This document shows, in pieces, positions 17,539-27,352 of a stretch of 64,000 bases of DNA. A program made the position numbers and the translations under genes. Below the pieces are notes generated by a model that saw nothing but the letters and a program-made list of their open reading frames with translations, did no database searches and was not told the origin of the DNA. Within the stretch, counting starts at the first letter, position 1. Each line of letters opens with the position of its first letter. The stretch is from Myroides fluvii (GTDB lineage: Bacteria; Bacteroidota; Bacteroidia; Flavobacteriales; Flavobacteriaceae): the NCBI RefSeq assembly GCF_009792295.1, contig NZ_CP039934.1, positions 826,501 through 890,500 of the forward strand, given 5' to 3'.

Positions 17539-19818
17539 TTATTTTTTCTTTCGGCTCTCTCTTACTTGAGCATCCACAACTGCAACAGCGGTCATATTTA
17601 CCATTTCATCTACACTCGCTCCTAATTGGAAGATGTGAACCGCCTTCTCTAGCCCCATAATGATTGGGCCAATAGAAGTGGCTTTATTCAATTCTTTCAA
17701 CATTTTATACGTGATATTCGCTGAGTCTAAATTTGGGAACACCAAAGTATTAACCTTTTTATTAACCAATTTAGAGAAGGGAAACTTCGAATTTAACATT
17801 TCATTATTCAAAGCAAAGTCCATTTGAATTTCACCATCAACAACCATATCTGGGTAATTTTCGTGTAAAATCTTGACTGCTTCTTTTACTTTTGTTGGAG
17901 AAGCATGTTCAGCAGAACCAAAGTTTGTATAAGACAACATCGCAATCACAGGATCTAAACCAAACATTTTTACTGTTTTCTCCACCATTACAGCGATTTT
18001 AGCTAATTCTTCTGCGGTTGGATTTGGGTTAATCGCTGTATCCGCTAAAAACATTGGCCCTCTTTTGGTCATCATTAAGTTAGCTGTGGCAATTTTACCC
18101 ACACCTTGTGCTCTTGGAATCAACTCTAAAATTGGTTTTACCACGGTAGGATAGCTACGAGAATATCCTGTTAACAACACATCCGCTTGCCCTGTATTGA
18201 CCAACATTGCTGCAAAATAATTACGTTCACGCATCAATTTTGACGCTTCGTACTGCGTAATTCCCTTGCGCTGTCTTGTTTTCCAATATAAATCAGCAAA
18301 CTCAGCTCTTCTTTCTTTTTCTGATTCATCCTTAGGATCGATGATTTCAACATCCGCATGAAAATCGATTTCTTTTTTCAATTCTAGGATTGTTTCTTTA
18401 TCTCCAAGTAAAATTGGCGTTGCAATTCCCTCTTCGTAAGCAATCTGTGCAGCTTTCAACACATCAAGGTGATCTGCCTCTGCATACACTACGCGTTTTG
18501 AATCAATTTTAGCGCGGTTAAACAACATACGAACCAATTTATTATCGGACCCCATGCGCTCTTCTAACTCTTGCTTGTATTTATCCCAATCTGTAATTGG
18601 CGCTTCTGCTAATCCAGACTCCATTGCTGCTTTCGCTACAGCTGGCGGAACGACAGAAATTAGACGTGGATCGAATGGTTTTGGAATGATATACTCCCGA
18701 CCGAAACTCAGTTTAGTTTCTCCGTAAGCGATATTAACTTGCTCTGGCACTGGCTCTTTTGCTAACTTAGCTAAAGCAATAACCGCGGCCATTTTCATCT
18801 CTTCGTTGATTTTTGTTGAACGAACGTCTAACGCTCCTCTAAAGATGTAAGGGAATCCCAGTACGTTATTCACTTGGTTAGGATAATCGGATCTACCGGT
18901 TGCCATAATTACATCTTTACGCGTTTGAACCGCTAAATTGTAATCTATTTCTGGTTTTGGATTAGCCATGGCGAATACGATTGGATTTTCAGCCATACCC
19001 AGTAACATTTCTGCCGTTACAACATCGGCAGTAGAAAGACCGATGAATACATCACTTCCCTTCATTGCATCTAGCAAGGAAATATCCTTATCTACAGCAA
19101 ACTCGCGTTGCATATCTGAAATACGATCATCGTTTTTCTTCAGGACTCCTTTACTGTTGAACATCAAGATATTTTCTTGTTTCACACCAAAAGCAACGTA
19201 TAAATTAGCACAAGCAATAGCTGCAGATCCCGCTCCAGAAACCACCATTTTCACTTCATCAATCTTCTTTCCTGCTAATTCTAAAGCATTTAACAAAGCT
19301 GCGGCAGAGATAATTGCAGTTCCATGTTGGTCATCGTGCATTACAGGAATATTCAATTCCTCTTTTAGGCGTCTTTCAATTTCGAAAGATTCCGGTGCTT
19401 TGATGTCTTCTAAGTTAATTCCTCCAAAAGTTGGAGCAATATTTTTTACTGTCTCAATAAATGCATCAATATCCGTCGTATCCACTTCAATGTCAAAAAC
19501 ATCGATATCCGCAAAAATCTTAAACAAAAGACCTTTTCCTTCCATCACAGGTTTGGATGCTTCAGGACCGATATTCCCCAATCCTAAAACGGCAGTACCA
19601 TTGGATATCACAGCCACTAAGTTTCCTTTTGCTGTATATTTATAAACGTTATTTACATCTTTTGCAATTTCTAAACAAGGCTCTGCTACTCCTGGTGAGT
19701 AAGCCAATGCTAAATCTCTTTGAGAAGAGTATTTTTTTGTAGGTACTACTTGAATTTTTCCAGGTGTTGGTTTTGCGTGATATAACAACGCTTCCCTACG
19801 TAAGCTTTCTTTATTCAT
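17539..19818 (-). CDS. maeB: NADP-dependent malic enzyme with C-terminal phosphotransacetylase-like domain
   Basis: The enzyme oxidatively decarboxylates malate to pyruvate, giving NADPH. The 759 residues fit the long MaeB form. The malic enzyme part (about 1-420) contains the Tyr segment LALAYSPGVAEPCLEI, metal ligands in VMHDDQHGTAII and the nucleotide fold VVSGAGSAAIACANLY. The phosphate acetyltransferase-like domain (about 430-759) contains LTGYSRSYPTVVKPILEL and IGPIIMGLEKAVHI; in the family it acts in regulation by acetyl-CoA rather than catalysis. It is a single-gene unit with its own -7 box. Confidence 0.95.
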   Translation of the reverse strand: MNKESLRREALLYHAKPTPGKIQVVPTKKYSSQRDLALAYSPGVAEPCLEIAKDVNNVYKYTAKGNLVAVISNGTAVLGLGNIGPEASKPVMEGKGLLFKIFADIDVFDIEVDTTDIDAFIETVKNIAPTFGGINLEDIKAPESFEIERRLKEELNIPVMHDDQHGTAIISAAALLNALELAGKKIDEVKMVVSGAGSAAIACANLYVAFGVKQENILMFNSKGVLKKNDDRISDMQREFAVDKDISLLDAMKGSDVFIGLSTADVVTAEMLLGMAENPIVFAMANPKPEIDYNLAVQTRKDVIMATGRSDYPNQVNNVLGFPYIFRGALDVRSTKINEEMKMAAVIALAKLAKEPVPEQVNIAYGETKLSFGREYIIPKPFDPRLISVVPPAVAKAAMESGLAEAPITDWDKYKQELEERMGSDNKLVRMLFNRAKIDSKRVVYAEADHLDVLKAAQIAYEEGIATPILLGDKETILELKKEIDFHADVEIIDPKDESEKERRAEFADLYWKTRQRKGITQYEASKLMRERNYFAAMLVNTGQADVLLTGYSRSYPTVVKPILELIPRAQGVGKIATANLMMTKRGPMFLADTAINPNPTAEELAKIAVMVEKTVKMFGLDPVIAMLSYTNFGSAEHASPTKVKEAVKILHENYPDMVVDGEIQMDFALNNEMLNSKFPFSKLVNKKVNTLVFPNLDSANITYKMLKELNKATSIGPIIMGLEKAVHIFQLGASVDEMVNMTAVAVVDAQVRESRKKK

Positions 19819-19841
19819 AAAAAAAATTTTAACCGAATAAA

Positions 19842-19849
19842 CAAAGTTA
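19842..19849 (-). promoter_or_regulatory. Putative -7 box (TAACTTTG) of maeB
   Basis: TAACTTTG on the minus strand, 24 bases before the maeB ATG, matches TAnnTTTG exactly. The -33 element is not clear. Confidence 0.45.
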
Positions 19850-19881
19850 CCTCTTTTTAAAGATAATTTAATGTTAGAATT

Positions 19882-20805
19882 TTAATCCTTTAAAAATTTA
19901 ATATTCCGCACTAATCCTGTATACTTTGTTCTTTTTACTGCGGATTTCTTAAAAATATCATTAAAAACCTCATTTGTAAGTTCCTCCCACTCATTCTTGG
20001 AATAGTTCATTAACGCCTCATTAGGAGTAAATCGAGGTTCGCTGTGTGGTTTGGCAAAGCGATTCCACGGGCAAACGTCTTGACAGACGTCACAACCGTA
20101 CATCCAATTGTCAAATTGACCGGCAACTGCAGTAGGAATATCGTCTTTCAATTCAATAGTAAAATAAGAAATACACTTCGATCCGTTAACGATATAAGCG
20201 CTTTCAATAGCACCAGTAGGGCAAGCATCAATACAACGGGTACACTTACCGCAATGATCCGTAGTTGCACCATCTGGTTCCAGTTCCAAATCGATAATTA
20301 ACTCAGCGATAAAGAAGAAAGAACCTACTTGCTTGGAAATTAGATTACTGTTCTTTCCCACCCAACCTAGACCACTTTTCGCAGCCCAAGCCTTATCTAA
20401 AACTGGTGCTGAATCAACAAAAGCGCGTCCATCGACAGCGCCGATATTTTCTTCAATAAAGTAGAGAAGTTCTTTTAATTTATCTTTAACTACGTAGTGA
20501 TAATCTTCGCCATAGGCATATTTTGAAATCTTATACCCTTCTTCCGTTTGTTTTTGTTCAGGATAATAATTAAACAAAAGCGAAACCACACTCTTGGCAC
20601 CTTCTACCAATAACGTTGGGTTTAATCTTTTATCAAAATGATTCTCCATGTATTGCATGCTTCCATGCATACTGGCCTTAAGCCATTGCTCCAAACGAGG
20701 TGCTTCTTCTTCTAGAAAACCTGCTTGCGAAATACCACAAGACATAAAACCCAAACGCTTAGCTTCGGCTTTGATGAGCTCGGCATAGTGGGATTTTTTG
20801 TCCAT
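19882..20805 (-). CDS. queG: Epoxyqueuosine reductase QueG
   Basis: QueG reduces epoxyqueuosine to queuosine in tRNA, using cobalamin and two 4Fe-4S clusters. The 307 residues contain the conserved Asp segment [15 protein letters not shown] (about residue 134) and the cluster Cys sets [16 protein letters not shown] and [13 protein letters not shown]. The length matches the shorter form without the C-terminal HEAT-repeat extension. It starts 6 bases after ruvB and is its operon partner; maeB downstream has its own promoter. Confidence 0.96.
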   Translation of the reverse strand: MDKKSHYAELIKAEAKRLGFMSCGISQAGFLEEEAPRLEQWLKASMHGSMQYMENHFDKRLNPTLLVEGAKSVVSLLFNYYPEQKQTEEGYKISKYAYGEDYHYVVKDKLKELLYFIEENIGAVDGRAFVDSAPVLDKAWAAKSGLGWVGKNSNLISKQVGSFFFIAELIIDLELEPDGATTDHCGKCTRCIDACPTGAIESAYIVNGSKCISYFTIELKDDIPTAVAGQFDNWMYGCDVCQDVCPWNRFAKPHSEPRFTPNEALMNYSKNEWEELTNEVFNDIFKKSAVKRTKYTGLVRNIKFLKD

Positions 20806-20811
20806 CTGTTA

Positions 20812-21834
20812 CTACAAATCAAATAATCCACCTACGGATTTCGAACGTCCGAGGTGTTTAAACGCCAATTCAGTAGCTTCACGACCCCGAGGTGTACGAA
20901 TAATAAACCCTTCTTGGATCAAATAAGGCTCATATACTTCTTCTAGGGTTTCTGCATTCTCTGAAACAGCAGTTGCTAATGTAGACAACCCTACTGGACC
21001 TCCTTTGAACTTATCGATGATTGTCGATAGGATTTTGTTGTCCATTTCATCTAACCCTCTAGCATCGACATGAAGCGCATTTAAGGCATATTTCGAGATT
21101 TCGATATCAATGCTACCATTGCCTTTAATTTGTGCAAAATCGCGCACTCTACGCAATAATGCGTTAGCGATACGCGGTGTACCGCGACTTCTACCAGCAA
21201 TTTCGATAGCTGCTTCTAAATCGATCGGCACGTTTAAAATAGAAGCACTGCGTTCGATAATCGTTGCTAATAATTCTTTTGAATAGTATTGAAGGCGACT
21301 TTGTATTCCAAAACGCGCACGCATCGGTGCGGTTAATAAACCTGAACGCGTCGTTGCACCGACTAAAGTAAATGGATTTAGATGGATTTGAACCGAACGC
21401 GCATTGGGGCCAGATTCAATCATAATATCAATTTTAAAGTCTTCCATTGCCGAATATAAATACTCTTCTACAATGGGGCTCAAACGGTGAATTTCATCAA
21501 TAAACAAGACGTCTCTTTCTTCAAGATTCGTCAATAGACCCGCCAAATCTCCAGGTTTATCCAAAACAGGACCTGAAGTAATCTTAATTCCAACATTCAA
21601 CTCATTAGCCAAAATATTCGCCAATGTGGTTTTACCCAAACCTGGAGGACCGTGAAACAAGGTATGATCCAAAGCTTCGCCTCGTTGGTTTGCAGCTGCT
21701 ACAAATATTTTAAGGTTTTCCAAAACACCATCCTGCCCTGCAAAATCGTCAAATGATAGGGGTCTTAGTTTTTTTTCAACATCAAATTCCTCTTGGTTGA
21801 AATGTTGGGTGGTAGGATCTAAATGCTCATTCAT
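20812..21834 (-). CDS. ruvB: Holliday junction branch migration helicase RuvB
   Basis: RuvB is the hexameric AAA+ motor that drives branch migration with RuvA. With the ATG at 21834 the protein has 340 residues. Walker A (GPPGLGKTT, about 62-70), Walker B (LFIDEIHR), sensor ATTRSG and the C-terminal winged helix ending in [16 protein letters not shown] are intact. An upstream in-frame start at 21852 would add MIYLCC, which is not family-like and would overlap the promoter. The gene is co-transcribed with queG. Confidence 0.97.
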   Translation of the reverse strand: MNEHLDPTTQHFNQEEFDVEKKLRPLSFDDFAGQDGVLENLKIFVAAANQRGEALDHTLFHGPPGLGKTTLANILANELNVGIKITSGPVLDKPGDLAGLLTNLEERDVLFIDEIHRLSPIVEEYLYSAMEDFKIDIMIESGPNARSVQIHLNPFTLVGATTRSGLLTAPMRARFGIQSRLQYYSKELLATIIERSASILNVPIDLEAAIEIAGRSRGTPRIANALLRRVRDFAQIKGNGSIDIEISKYALNALHVDARGLDEMDNKILSTIIDKFKGGPVGLSTLATAVSENAETLEEVYEPYLIQEGFIIRTPRGREATELAFKHLGRSKSVGGLFDL

Positions 21835-21838
21835 ACAA

Positions 21839-21866
21839 CAAAGATAAATCAAAAAAAGGGATACAA
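21839..21866 (-). promoter_or_regulatory. Putative promoter of ruvB-queG (TTG-N17-TATCTTTG)
   Basis: TATCTTTG at 21846..21839 on the minus strand matches TAnnTTTG and a TTG lies 17 bases upstream at 21866..21864. The -33 element lies in the T-tract of the oxidase operon terminator. The leader would be very short, almost leaderless. Confidence 0.42.
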
Positions 21867-21897
21867 AAAAACGCCATTCAAAAATGAATGGCGTTTT
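21861..21897 (-). terminator. Rho-independent terminator of the act-cox operon
   Basis: A 12-13-bp stem (21868..21879 with 21886..21897) and a short A-rich loop lie about 20 bases after the subunit I stop, followed on the minus strand by six or more T. It ends the 11-kb actABCDEF-cox transcript. Confidence 0.88.
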
Positions 21898-21918
21898 CTG
21901 TATCTAAACTAAATAATT

Positions 21919-23715
21919 CTAGTGGTGTAATTGCTCCTCACCTTCCATATAAGGCATTGTTTGAGGTGCATAATCTTCTGGTAATCCAGGTTTACTATAG
22001 TCATAAGGCCATCTGTAAACAACTGGTAATTCACCAGGCCAGTTTCCGTGGATGTGTTCTACTGGAGTAGTCCACTCTAAACTGTTTGATCTCCAAGGGT
22101 TTTGAGGCGCTTTCTTACCGTAGAAAATACTAACGAAGAAGTTCCATAAGAACACCAATTGGAATGCCGATCCTACCAAAGCAAACACTGTAATTAATAC
22201 GTTCACATCATAGAACTCGTCAAATAATGGGAAAGCTGTGTTTGAGTAGTAACGACGTGGTAGACCTGCTAATCCGATGAAGTGCATTGGGAAGAATACT
22301 CCGTACGCACAAACAGCAGTTACCCAGAAGTGAATATAACCTAAGTTTTTATTCATCATTCGTCCGAACATTTTAGGGAACCAGTGGTAGATACCTGCAA
22401 ACATTCCGTAAAGAGCAGAAATACCCATTACTAAGTGGAAGTGAGCAATAACGAAGTACGTATCGTGAACGTTGATATCTAAGGTTGAATCTCCTAAAAT
22501 AATACCTGTTAAACCTCCTGTGATGAATGTCGAAACGAATCCAATACAGAATAACATCGCAGGGTTCATTTGGATATTACCAGACCAAATTGTCGTGATG
22601 TAGTTGAACGCTTTTACTGCAGATGGAATTGCAATCAATAATGTTGTGAACGTAAACACAGATCCCAAGAACGGGTTCATTCCCGAAACGAACATGTGGT
22701 GTCCCCAAACGATTGTTGACAAGAAAGCAATACCTAAGATTGAAGCAATCATCGCACGGTATCCAAAGATTGGTTTACGAGCAGAAGTTGCGATAATTTC
22801 AGATGTAATACCCATCGCTGGTAAGATTACAATGTAAACCTCAGGGTGACCTAAGAACCAGAATAAGTGTTCATATAATACTGGTGATCCTCCTTGGTAA
22901 TGTAATACTTCACCTGCTAAATAAATATCAGATAAGAAGAATGAAGTACCAAAACTTCTATCGAAGATCAATAATAAAGCCGCTGATAAAAGAACTGGGA
23001 AAGATACGATACCGATAATAGCAGTAACGAATAAAGCCCAAATTGTCAAAGGCATTCTAGTCATTGTCATCCCTTTTGTTCTCAAGTTAACTACAGTTGC
23101 TACGTAGTTTAATGATCCCATTGTAGAAGAAACGATGAAGATAGCCATAGAGATTAACCAAAGGGTCATCCCTGAACCAGAACCTGGAATGGCTTGTGGC
23201 AATGCACTCAATGGAGGATAGATTGTCCATCCAGAAGAAGCAGGCCCACCTTCTACGAATAATGAAATAACCATTAATACAGCAGAAACAAAGAAGAACC
23301 AGTATGACAACATGTTCATAAAACCTGAAGCCATATCACGTGCTCCAATTTGCAATGGAATAAGTAAGTTCGAGAACGTACCACTTAATCCAGCAGTCAA
23401 TACGAAGAATACCATAATCGTTCCGTGCATTGTTACCAAAGCAAGGTAGATATCATTTCGCATCACTCCATCAGGAGCCATTTTATCTCCTAATAACCAT
23501 TTGAATACTTGAAAAGATTCTTCTGGCCACGCGATTTGCATTCTAAATAAAAGGGACATTACAATCCCAATGATTCCCATAATAATACCTGTGATCAAGT
23601 ATTGTTTAGCAATCATTTTATGATCTAAACTAAATACGTATTTAGTAAAGAAATTTCCTTTATCGTGATGATCGTGATCGTGATCATTAATTATTTCGTG
23701 TCCTATTGCTGACAT
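21919..23715 (-). CDS. ctaD: Cytochrome c oxidase subunit I (aa3 type)
   Basis: The catalytic subunit reduces oxygen to water at the heme a3-CuB centre and pumps protons. It has 598 residues and at least 12 membrane segments. Signatures are the CuB and Tyr cross-link segment WFLGHPEVYIVILP, VWGHHMFVSG with the paired His ligands, and HDTYFVIAHFHLVMG with the heme a and a3 ligands. The N-terminus is His/Asp-rich (GHEIINDHDHDHHDKGNFF). It is the last gene of the operon that begins with actA, which implies coordinated production with alternative complex III. Confidence 0.97.
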   Translation of the reverse strand: MSAIGHEIINDHDHDHHDKGNFFTKYVFSLDHKMIAKQYLITGIIMGIIGIVMSLLFRMQIAWPEESFQVFKWLLGDKMAPDGVMRNDIYLALVTMHGTIMVFFVLTAGLSGTFSNLLIPLQIGARDMASGFMNMLSYWFFFVSAVLMVISLFVEGGPASSGWTIYPPLSALPQAIPGSGSGMTLWLISMAIFIVSSTMGSLNYVATVVNLRTKGMTMTRMPLTIWALFVTAIIGIVSFPVLLSAALLLIFDRSFGTSFFLSDIYLAGEVLHYQGGSPVLYEHLFWFLGHPEVYIVILPAMGITSEIIATSARKPIFGYRAMIASILGIAFLSTIVWGHHMFVSGMNPFLGSVFTFTTLLIAIPSAVKAFNYITTIWSGNIQMNPAMLFCIGFVSTFITGGLTGIILGDSTLDINVHDTYFVIAHFHLVMGISALYGMFAGIYHWFPKMFGRMMNKNLGYIHFWVTAVCAYGVFFPMHFIGLAGLPRRYYSNTAFPLFDEFYDVNVLITVFALVGSAFQLVFLWNFFVSIFYGKKAPQNPWRSNSLEWTTPVEHIHGNWPGELPVVYRWPYDYSKPGLPEDYAPQTMPYMEGEEQLHH

Positions 23716-23742
23716 AGTATAAGTTTTAATTAAATACGTGAA

Positions 23743-24912
23743 TTATTGTACTACTTGAGCGATAGCTTCAGTTTCAGCTGCTTCTGTAACAACTTCAGTT
23801 TCTACAGGAGCTGTAACTTCTTCCTCTTTAGCACCATTTTCAGCAGCTACTTGTTCTGCTAAAGTTGGTAACTCTTTTAACCAAGCCTTGAATTCTTCTT
23901 CTTTTGAAACTACAACTTTAATTTGCATATTGTAGTGTGAAGCTCCACAAATTTTGTTACACAATAATAAGTAATCAAATGTATATGGATCCAAAGGTTC
24001 ATGACCTCCAGCTACTAATTCTTGACTTCTTTCCGCTCTAATATTATTAATATTATTCACTTTACTTACAATTCCTTCACGCGTTCTCATATCTTCAGTT
24101 GTAACACTAGGTACAAAAGCGAATTGAGTAACCATACCTGGAACACAGTTCATTTGTGCTCTGAAGTGAGGTAAATAAGCCGAGTGTAAAACGTCTTGAG
24201 ATCTAAATTTTAAAACAACTTTCTTTCCAACAGGTAAGTGAAGTTCTTTCGCCATTTTGTCATCTTGTGCGTTAGGGTCAGCCATATCCACACCTACTAC
24301 GTTTATACCTTTAATAAAACGCACGTTAGCTTTTCCTAATGTATTGTCTTCACCAGAATAGCGTACATCCCATCCGAACTGCTTTGCATACACTTCGATA
24401 TTGATTACTTCTTCTTCTTGATCCACAAACATAATATCATTCCAAGCAAATAATCCATAAAGGATCAAACCGGTTAAAGTAATTGTTGGGATGATTGTCC
24501 AAGCTGCTTCTAACTTATCATTATCAGAGAAATATCTCGCTTTTCTTCCTTTTACTCCACGTCCTTTGAATGCAAAGTAGTGCAATAAAAACTGAGTAAC
24601 GATCTGAACGAAGAAAATTAATCCCATTGAAATCCACATTAGATTGTCAACCGTTTTTCCGTGTTCTGATGCTGAATCACTCATTAAAGGAAAACTTCCA
24701 TATTCTACTAAACAAAAGATTGTGAATACGTAGATGAAAGCTAAGAAAGCGAAAGTAATATAACCGTGTACATTATTATCTTTTTCGTTAGCTACTTGAG
24801 ATGAATAGTCATTTGGGCCTGATCCTACTTGCGTTAGATCAAATATTTTAGTCAATTGCCAAATTGCAATTCCCAACAAAACAACTATCGCTACTATTAA
24901 TAAACTAGTCAT
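23743..24912 (-). CDS. ctaC: Cytochrome c oxidase subunit II
   Basis: Subunit II carries the CuA centre that receives electrons from cytochrome c. The 389 residues hold an N-terminal segment, further membrane segments at about 50-70 and 85-115 and the usual pair before the soluble domain. The CuA ligands are complete: His in DVLHSAYLPHFR and CNKICGASHYNM (about residues 316-327). The C-terminal 30 residues are Glu/Ala/Val-rich. No CxxCH motif is present, so unlike caa3 enzymes it lacks a fused cytochrome c. It lies 17 bases after actF. Confidence 0.96.
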   Translation of the reverse strand: MTSLLIVAIVVLLGIAIWQLTKIFDLTQVGSGPNDYSSQVANEKDNNVHGYITFAFLAFIYVFTIFCLVEYGSFPLMSDSASEHGKTVDNLMWISMGLIFFVQIVTQFLLHYFAFKGRGVKGRKARYFSDNDKLEAAWTIIPTITLTGLILYGLFAWNDIMFVDQEEEVINIEVYAKQFGWDVRYSGEDNTLGKANVRFIKGINVVGVDMADPNAQDDKMAKELHLPVGKKVVLKFRSQDVLHSAYLPHFRAQMNCVPGMVTQFAFVPSVTTEDMRTREGIVSKVNNINNIRAERSQELVAGGHEPLDPYTFDYLLLCNKICGASHYNMQIKVVVSKEEEFKAWLKELPTLAEQVAAENGAKEEEVTAPVETEVVTEAAETEAIAQVVQ

Positions 24913-24929
24913 TGGTTTATTTTTAATTA

Positions 24930-26237
24930 TTAATAATGAAAATGTTTACTCTCTTCAATTAACGGGTTGTTCTTAGCTAATAAAGGTGCTTTAGAAATAG
25001 CTGTAAATCCAACATAGATAAATAATCCGATGAAGAACATCAATGCAGCAATTTCAGGAACGCCGATAAACCAAGATCCACCCACTGTACCTGGACTAAT
25101 CATAATAAAGAAGTCTAAATAGTGACCTACAATAATACAAGTACCCGCCATAACAACAATCCAAGATAAGCGTTTAAAATCTGTGTTGATCAATAATAAT
25201 AAAGGCAACGCAAAGTTCAATAGTAACATTCCGAAGAATGGTAAGTTGTATTCTTGAATTCTAAAGATAAAGTAAGTAACCTCTTCTGGAATGTTAGAGT
25301 ACCACTGTAACATGAATTGAGAGAACCAAAGGTAAGTCCAGAAAATACTTAAACCAAACATAAATTTAGCTAAGTCGTGAATATGACTTGTATTAACAAA
25401 CTCTAAGTAACCTTTGCTTTTCAAATACAACGTAGTAAACGCGATTGTCGTGATCCCCGTTACAAAGAAACTAGCAAATACATACCATCCGAATAAAGTA
25501 CTGTACCAGTGTGTATCGATAGACATAATCCAGTCCCAAGATGCCATTGATTCAGTAACGATAAAGAAAGCTAAGAAACCAGCAGATGCTTTAAACATCT
25601 TTTTATGGAAAGTTAGATCGCCTGTTTCGTCTAATTTCAACGATTGTTTTCTCATATAGATTCTATACAAGTTCCAACCACCTAAGAAAATGATTGCTCT
25701 TAGTAAGAAAAATGGAATATTCAAATAACCTGTTTTACCTTGAATTAAAGCATCATGCTCTACGATTGCAGGATCCATCCAAATGAATAGGTGGTTACCT
25801 CCTAGCGAGCTAGCTACTAATAAAAGGAAGAAGATAATAGAACCAGGTAATAGATAAGCCGTCAATCCTTCCATAACGCGGAAAAGAACTGGTGACCATC
25901 CTGCTGCAGCTGCGTAATTGATTCCGTAAAAAGCTAAAATCCCAAGAGAAACAAGCATTACAAAAATACAAGCAACATATACAGCTGTCCAAGGTTTATT
26001 TTGCATCTGTGATAACACATGCTCTAAATGTTTTTGATGAGCCTCATGATCCGCTTCAGAAACTTCACTGTGGTCACCACCATGTGCAGCGCCACCGTGG
26101 TGAGCTTGCTCATTTAAAATCTGCTCTACTTCAGCAGTTGTCTTTGGCGCACTGAAAAACCCATACGCAATCCCTACTAATCCTAGAACCATCAGGATCA
26201 TCGCAAAGGTTTTCAAATTTTTTGATAATGTGTACAT
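24930..26237 (-). CDS. actF: Alternative complex III membrane subunit ActF
   Basis: ActF is a polytopic NrfD-like subunit of the menaquinol:cytochrome c oxidoreductase called alternative complex III. The 435 residues contain about ten membrane segments; a His-rich loop (residues about 45-70, AHHGGAAHGGDHSE) follows the first. Signatures FFIVTESMASWDWIMSIDTH and FGLSIFWTYLWFSQFMLQWY fit the family. In the known complex it forms one of two related membrane cores with ActC. Gaps of 31 and 17 bases join it to actE and oxidase subunit II. Confidence 0.93.
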   Translation of the reverse strand: MYTLSKNLKTFAMILMVLGLVGIAYGFFSAPKTTAEVEQILNEQAHHGGAAHGGDHSEVSEADHEAHQKHLEHVLSQMQNKPWTAVYVACIFVMLVSLGILAFYGINYAAAAGWSPVLFRVMEGLTAYLLPGSIIFFLLLVASSLGGNHLFIWMDPAIVEHDALIQGKTGYLNIPFFLLRAIIFLGGWNLYRIYMRKQSLKLDETGDLTFHKKMFKASAGFLAFFIVTESMASWDWIMSIDTHWYSTLFGWYVFASFFVTGITTIAFTTLYLKSKGYLEFVNTSHIHDLAKFMFGLSIFWTYLWFSQFMLQWYSNIPEEVTYFIFRIQEYNLPFFGMLLLNFALPLLLLINTDFKRLSWIVVMAGTCIIVGHYLDFFIMISPGTVGGSWFIGVPEIAALMFFIGLFIYVGFTAISKAPLLAKNNPLIEESKHFHY

Positions 26238-26268
26238 ATCTAAACTTTCAACTAAGTTTTACAATTTA

Positions 26269-26817
26269 TTATTCTGATTTCAATTTAAGCACATAATCAG
26301 TCACTAACCAACGCTCGTGTTGCGTCAATTGGTTTTTATGCGCTCCCATTGAATTCAAACCATAAGTAATAACGTGGTAAATTCCTCCTTCAGTAAGTTC
26401 TCTATCATGATAGTTAGGAACCCCTAAGAATTTTTCTCTTTTCACCAAATTACCTTTTCCATCACCACTTGCACCGTGACAAACTGAGCAGTAAATTGCG
26501 TATAACGCTTTACCTTTCTCAAGATCTTTTTCATCTGCAGTTAAGGGTGATTTTAAATGTAGTCTCGCTTCCGCTAAACCTTCAGGAGTATCAGCGTACT
26601 CTTCTGGTTGAAATCCACGAGGCACAGATCCTTCTGCAGGAAGTTGTCCTTCCTTACCATTTGCAAAAACAGTTGTCGGCACTTCAGAGTATGTTTCATA
26701 TGCAACAGATTCGTACATATTTGGCATAAACTGATAGTTAGGACGCTCTTTGTTAAAACAAGACGTAGTCAAAACAGCTACACCCGCTAAAGTTACTATT
26801 TTATATATCGATTTCAT
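26269..26817 (-). CDS. actE: Alternative complex III monoheme cytochrome c lipoprotein ActE
   Basis: ActE is the exposed monoheme cytochrome c of alternative complex III. From the ATG at 26817 it has 182 residues; an in-frame TTG at 26835 would add six residues and overlap actD, and is less likely. A lipobox (VLTTSCFNKE) predicts a lipoprotein anchored by its N-terminal Cys. The heme site is CSVCHG (about residues 116-121) and a distal Met is present in GLNSMGAHK. The arrangement with actD upstream (7 bases) and actF downstream is standard. Confidence 0.94.
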   Translation of the reverse strand: MKSIYKIVTLAGVAVLTTSCFNKERPNYQFMPNMYESVAYETYSEVPTTVFANGKEGQLPAEGSVPRGFQPEEYADTPEGLAEARLHLKSPLTADEKDLEKGKALYAIYCSVCHGASGDGKGNLVKREKFLGVPNYHDRELTEGGIYHVITYGLNSMGAHKNQLTQHERWLVTDYVLKLKSE

Positions 26818-26824
26818 GCTACTA

Positions 26825-27346
26825 TTACTTTTCAATTACTTTAACTTCAACTGCTCCTGTACCTTTGAAAAATTCAATAGCAGTATCTTCGTCTCCTTTT
26901 AAAGCAACCTCCATTAAGAAATGGTCATCAGTTGTTCTTACATCAGGGTTTTCAGCTGTTTTAAAAGGCCATAATTTACTTCTAAAGAAGAAAGTTAACA
27001 CCATTAAGTGGGCAGAAAACAACACGGTCATCTCAAACATAATAGGCACAAAAGCTGGCATATTTTGGATAAAACTAAAACTAGGTTTTCCTCCGATGTC
27101 TTGTGGCCAATCGACAATCATGATAAAATACATCATGCTTGTACCAAATGCTAAACCTACTAAACCGTATAAGAATGCACAAATAGCTAATCTAGTTGGT
27201 TTTAATCCCATCGCCTTATCTAGTCCGTGAACTGGGAAAGGCGTGTATATCTCTTCAATGTGATGGTGAGCAGATCTTGTTTCTTTAACTGCATCTAACA
27301 ACACATCATCATCATTGTATATTGCGTGAATAAACTTATTACTCAT
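26825..27346 (-). CDS. actD: Alternative complex III subunit ActD (DUF3341)
   Basis: ActD is a small membrane subunit of alternative complex III without cofactors. The 173 residues have a soluble N-terminus with a conserved HAIYNDDDVLLDAVK start and EEIYTPFPVHGLDKAMGLK, then two membrane segments (about 55-78 and 100-122), matching DUF3341. It is spaced 6 bases after actC. The function within the complex is structural or in proton movement by proposal; the sequence gives no catalytic motif. Confidence 0.94.
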   Translation of the reverse strand: MSNKFIHAIYNDDDVLLDAVKETRSAHHHIEEIYTPFPVHGLDKAMGLKPTRLAICAFLYGLVGLAFGTSMMYFIMIVDWPQDIGGKPSFSFIQNMPAFVPIMFEMTVLFSAHLMVLTFFFRSKLWPFKTAENPDVRTTDDHFLMEVALKGDEDTAIEFFKGTGAVEVKVIEK

Positions 27347-27352
27347 AACGAA

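Noticed and set aside
18968..19645. 225-codon open frame on the plus strand inside maeB
   Set aside because: It lies fully antisense to a clear malic enzyme gene, has a composition rich in Ser, Ile and Ala typical of a mirrored frame, and shows no family motif.
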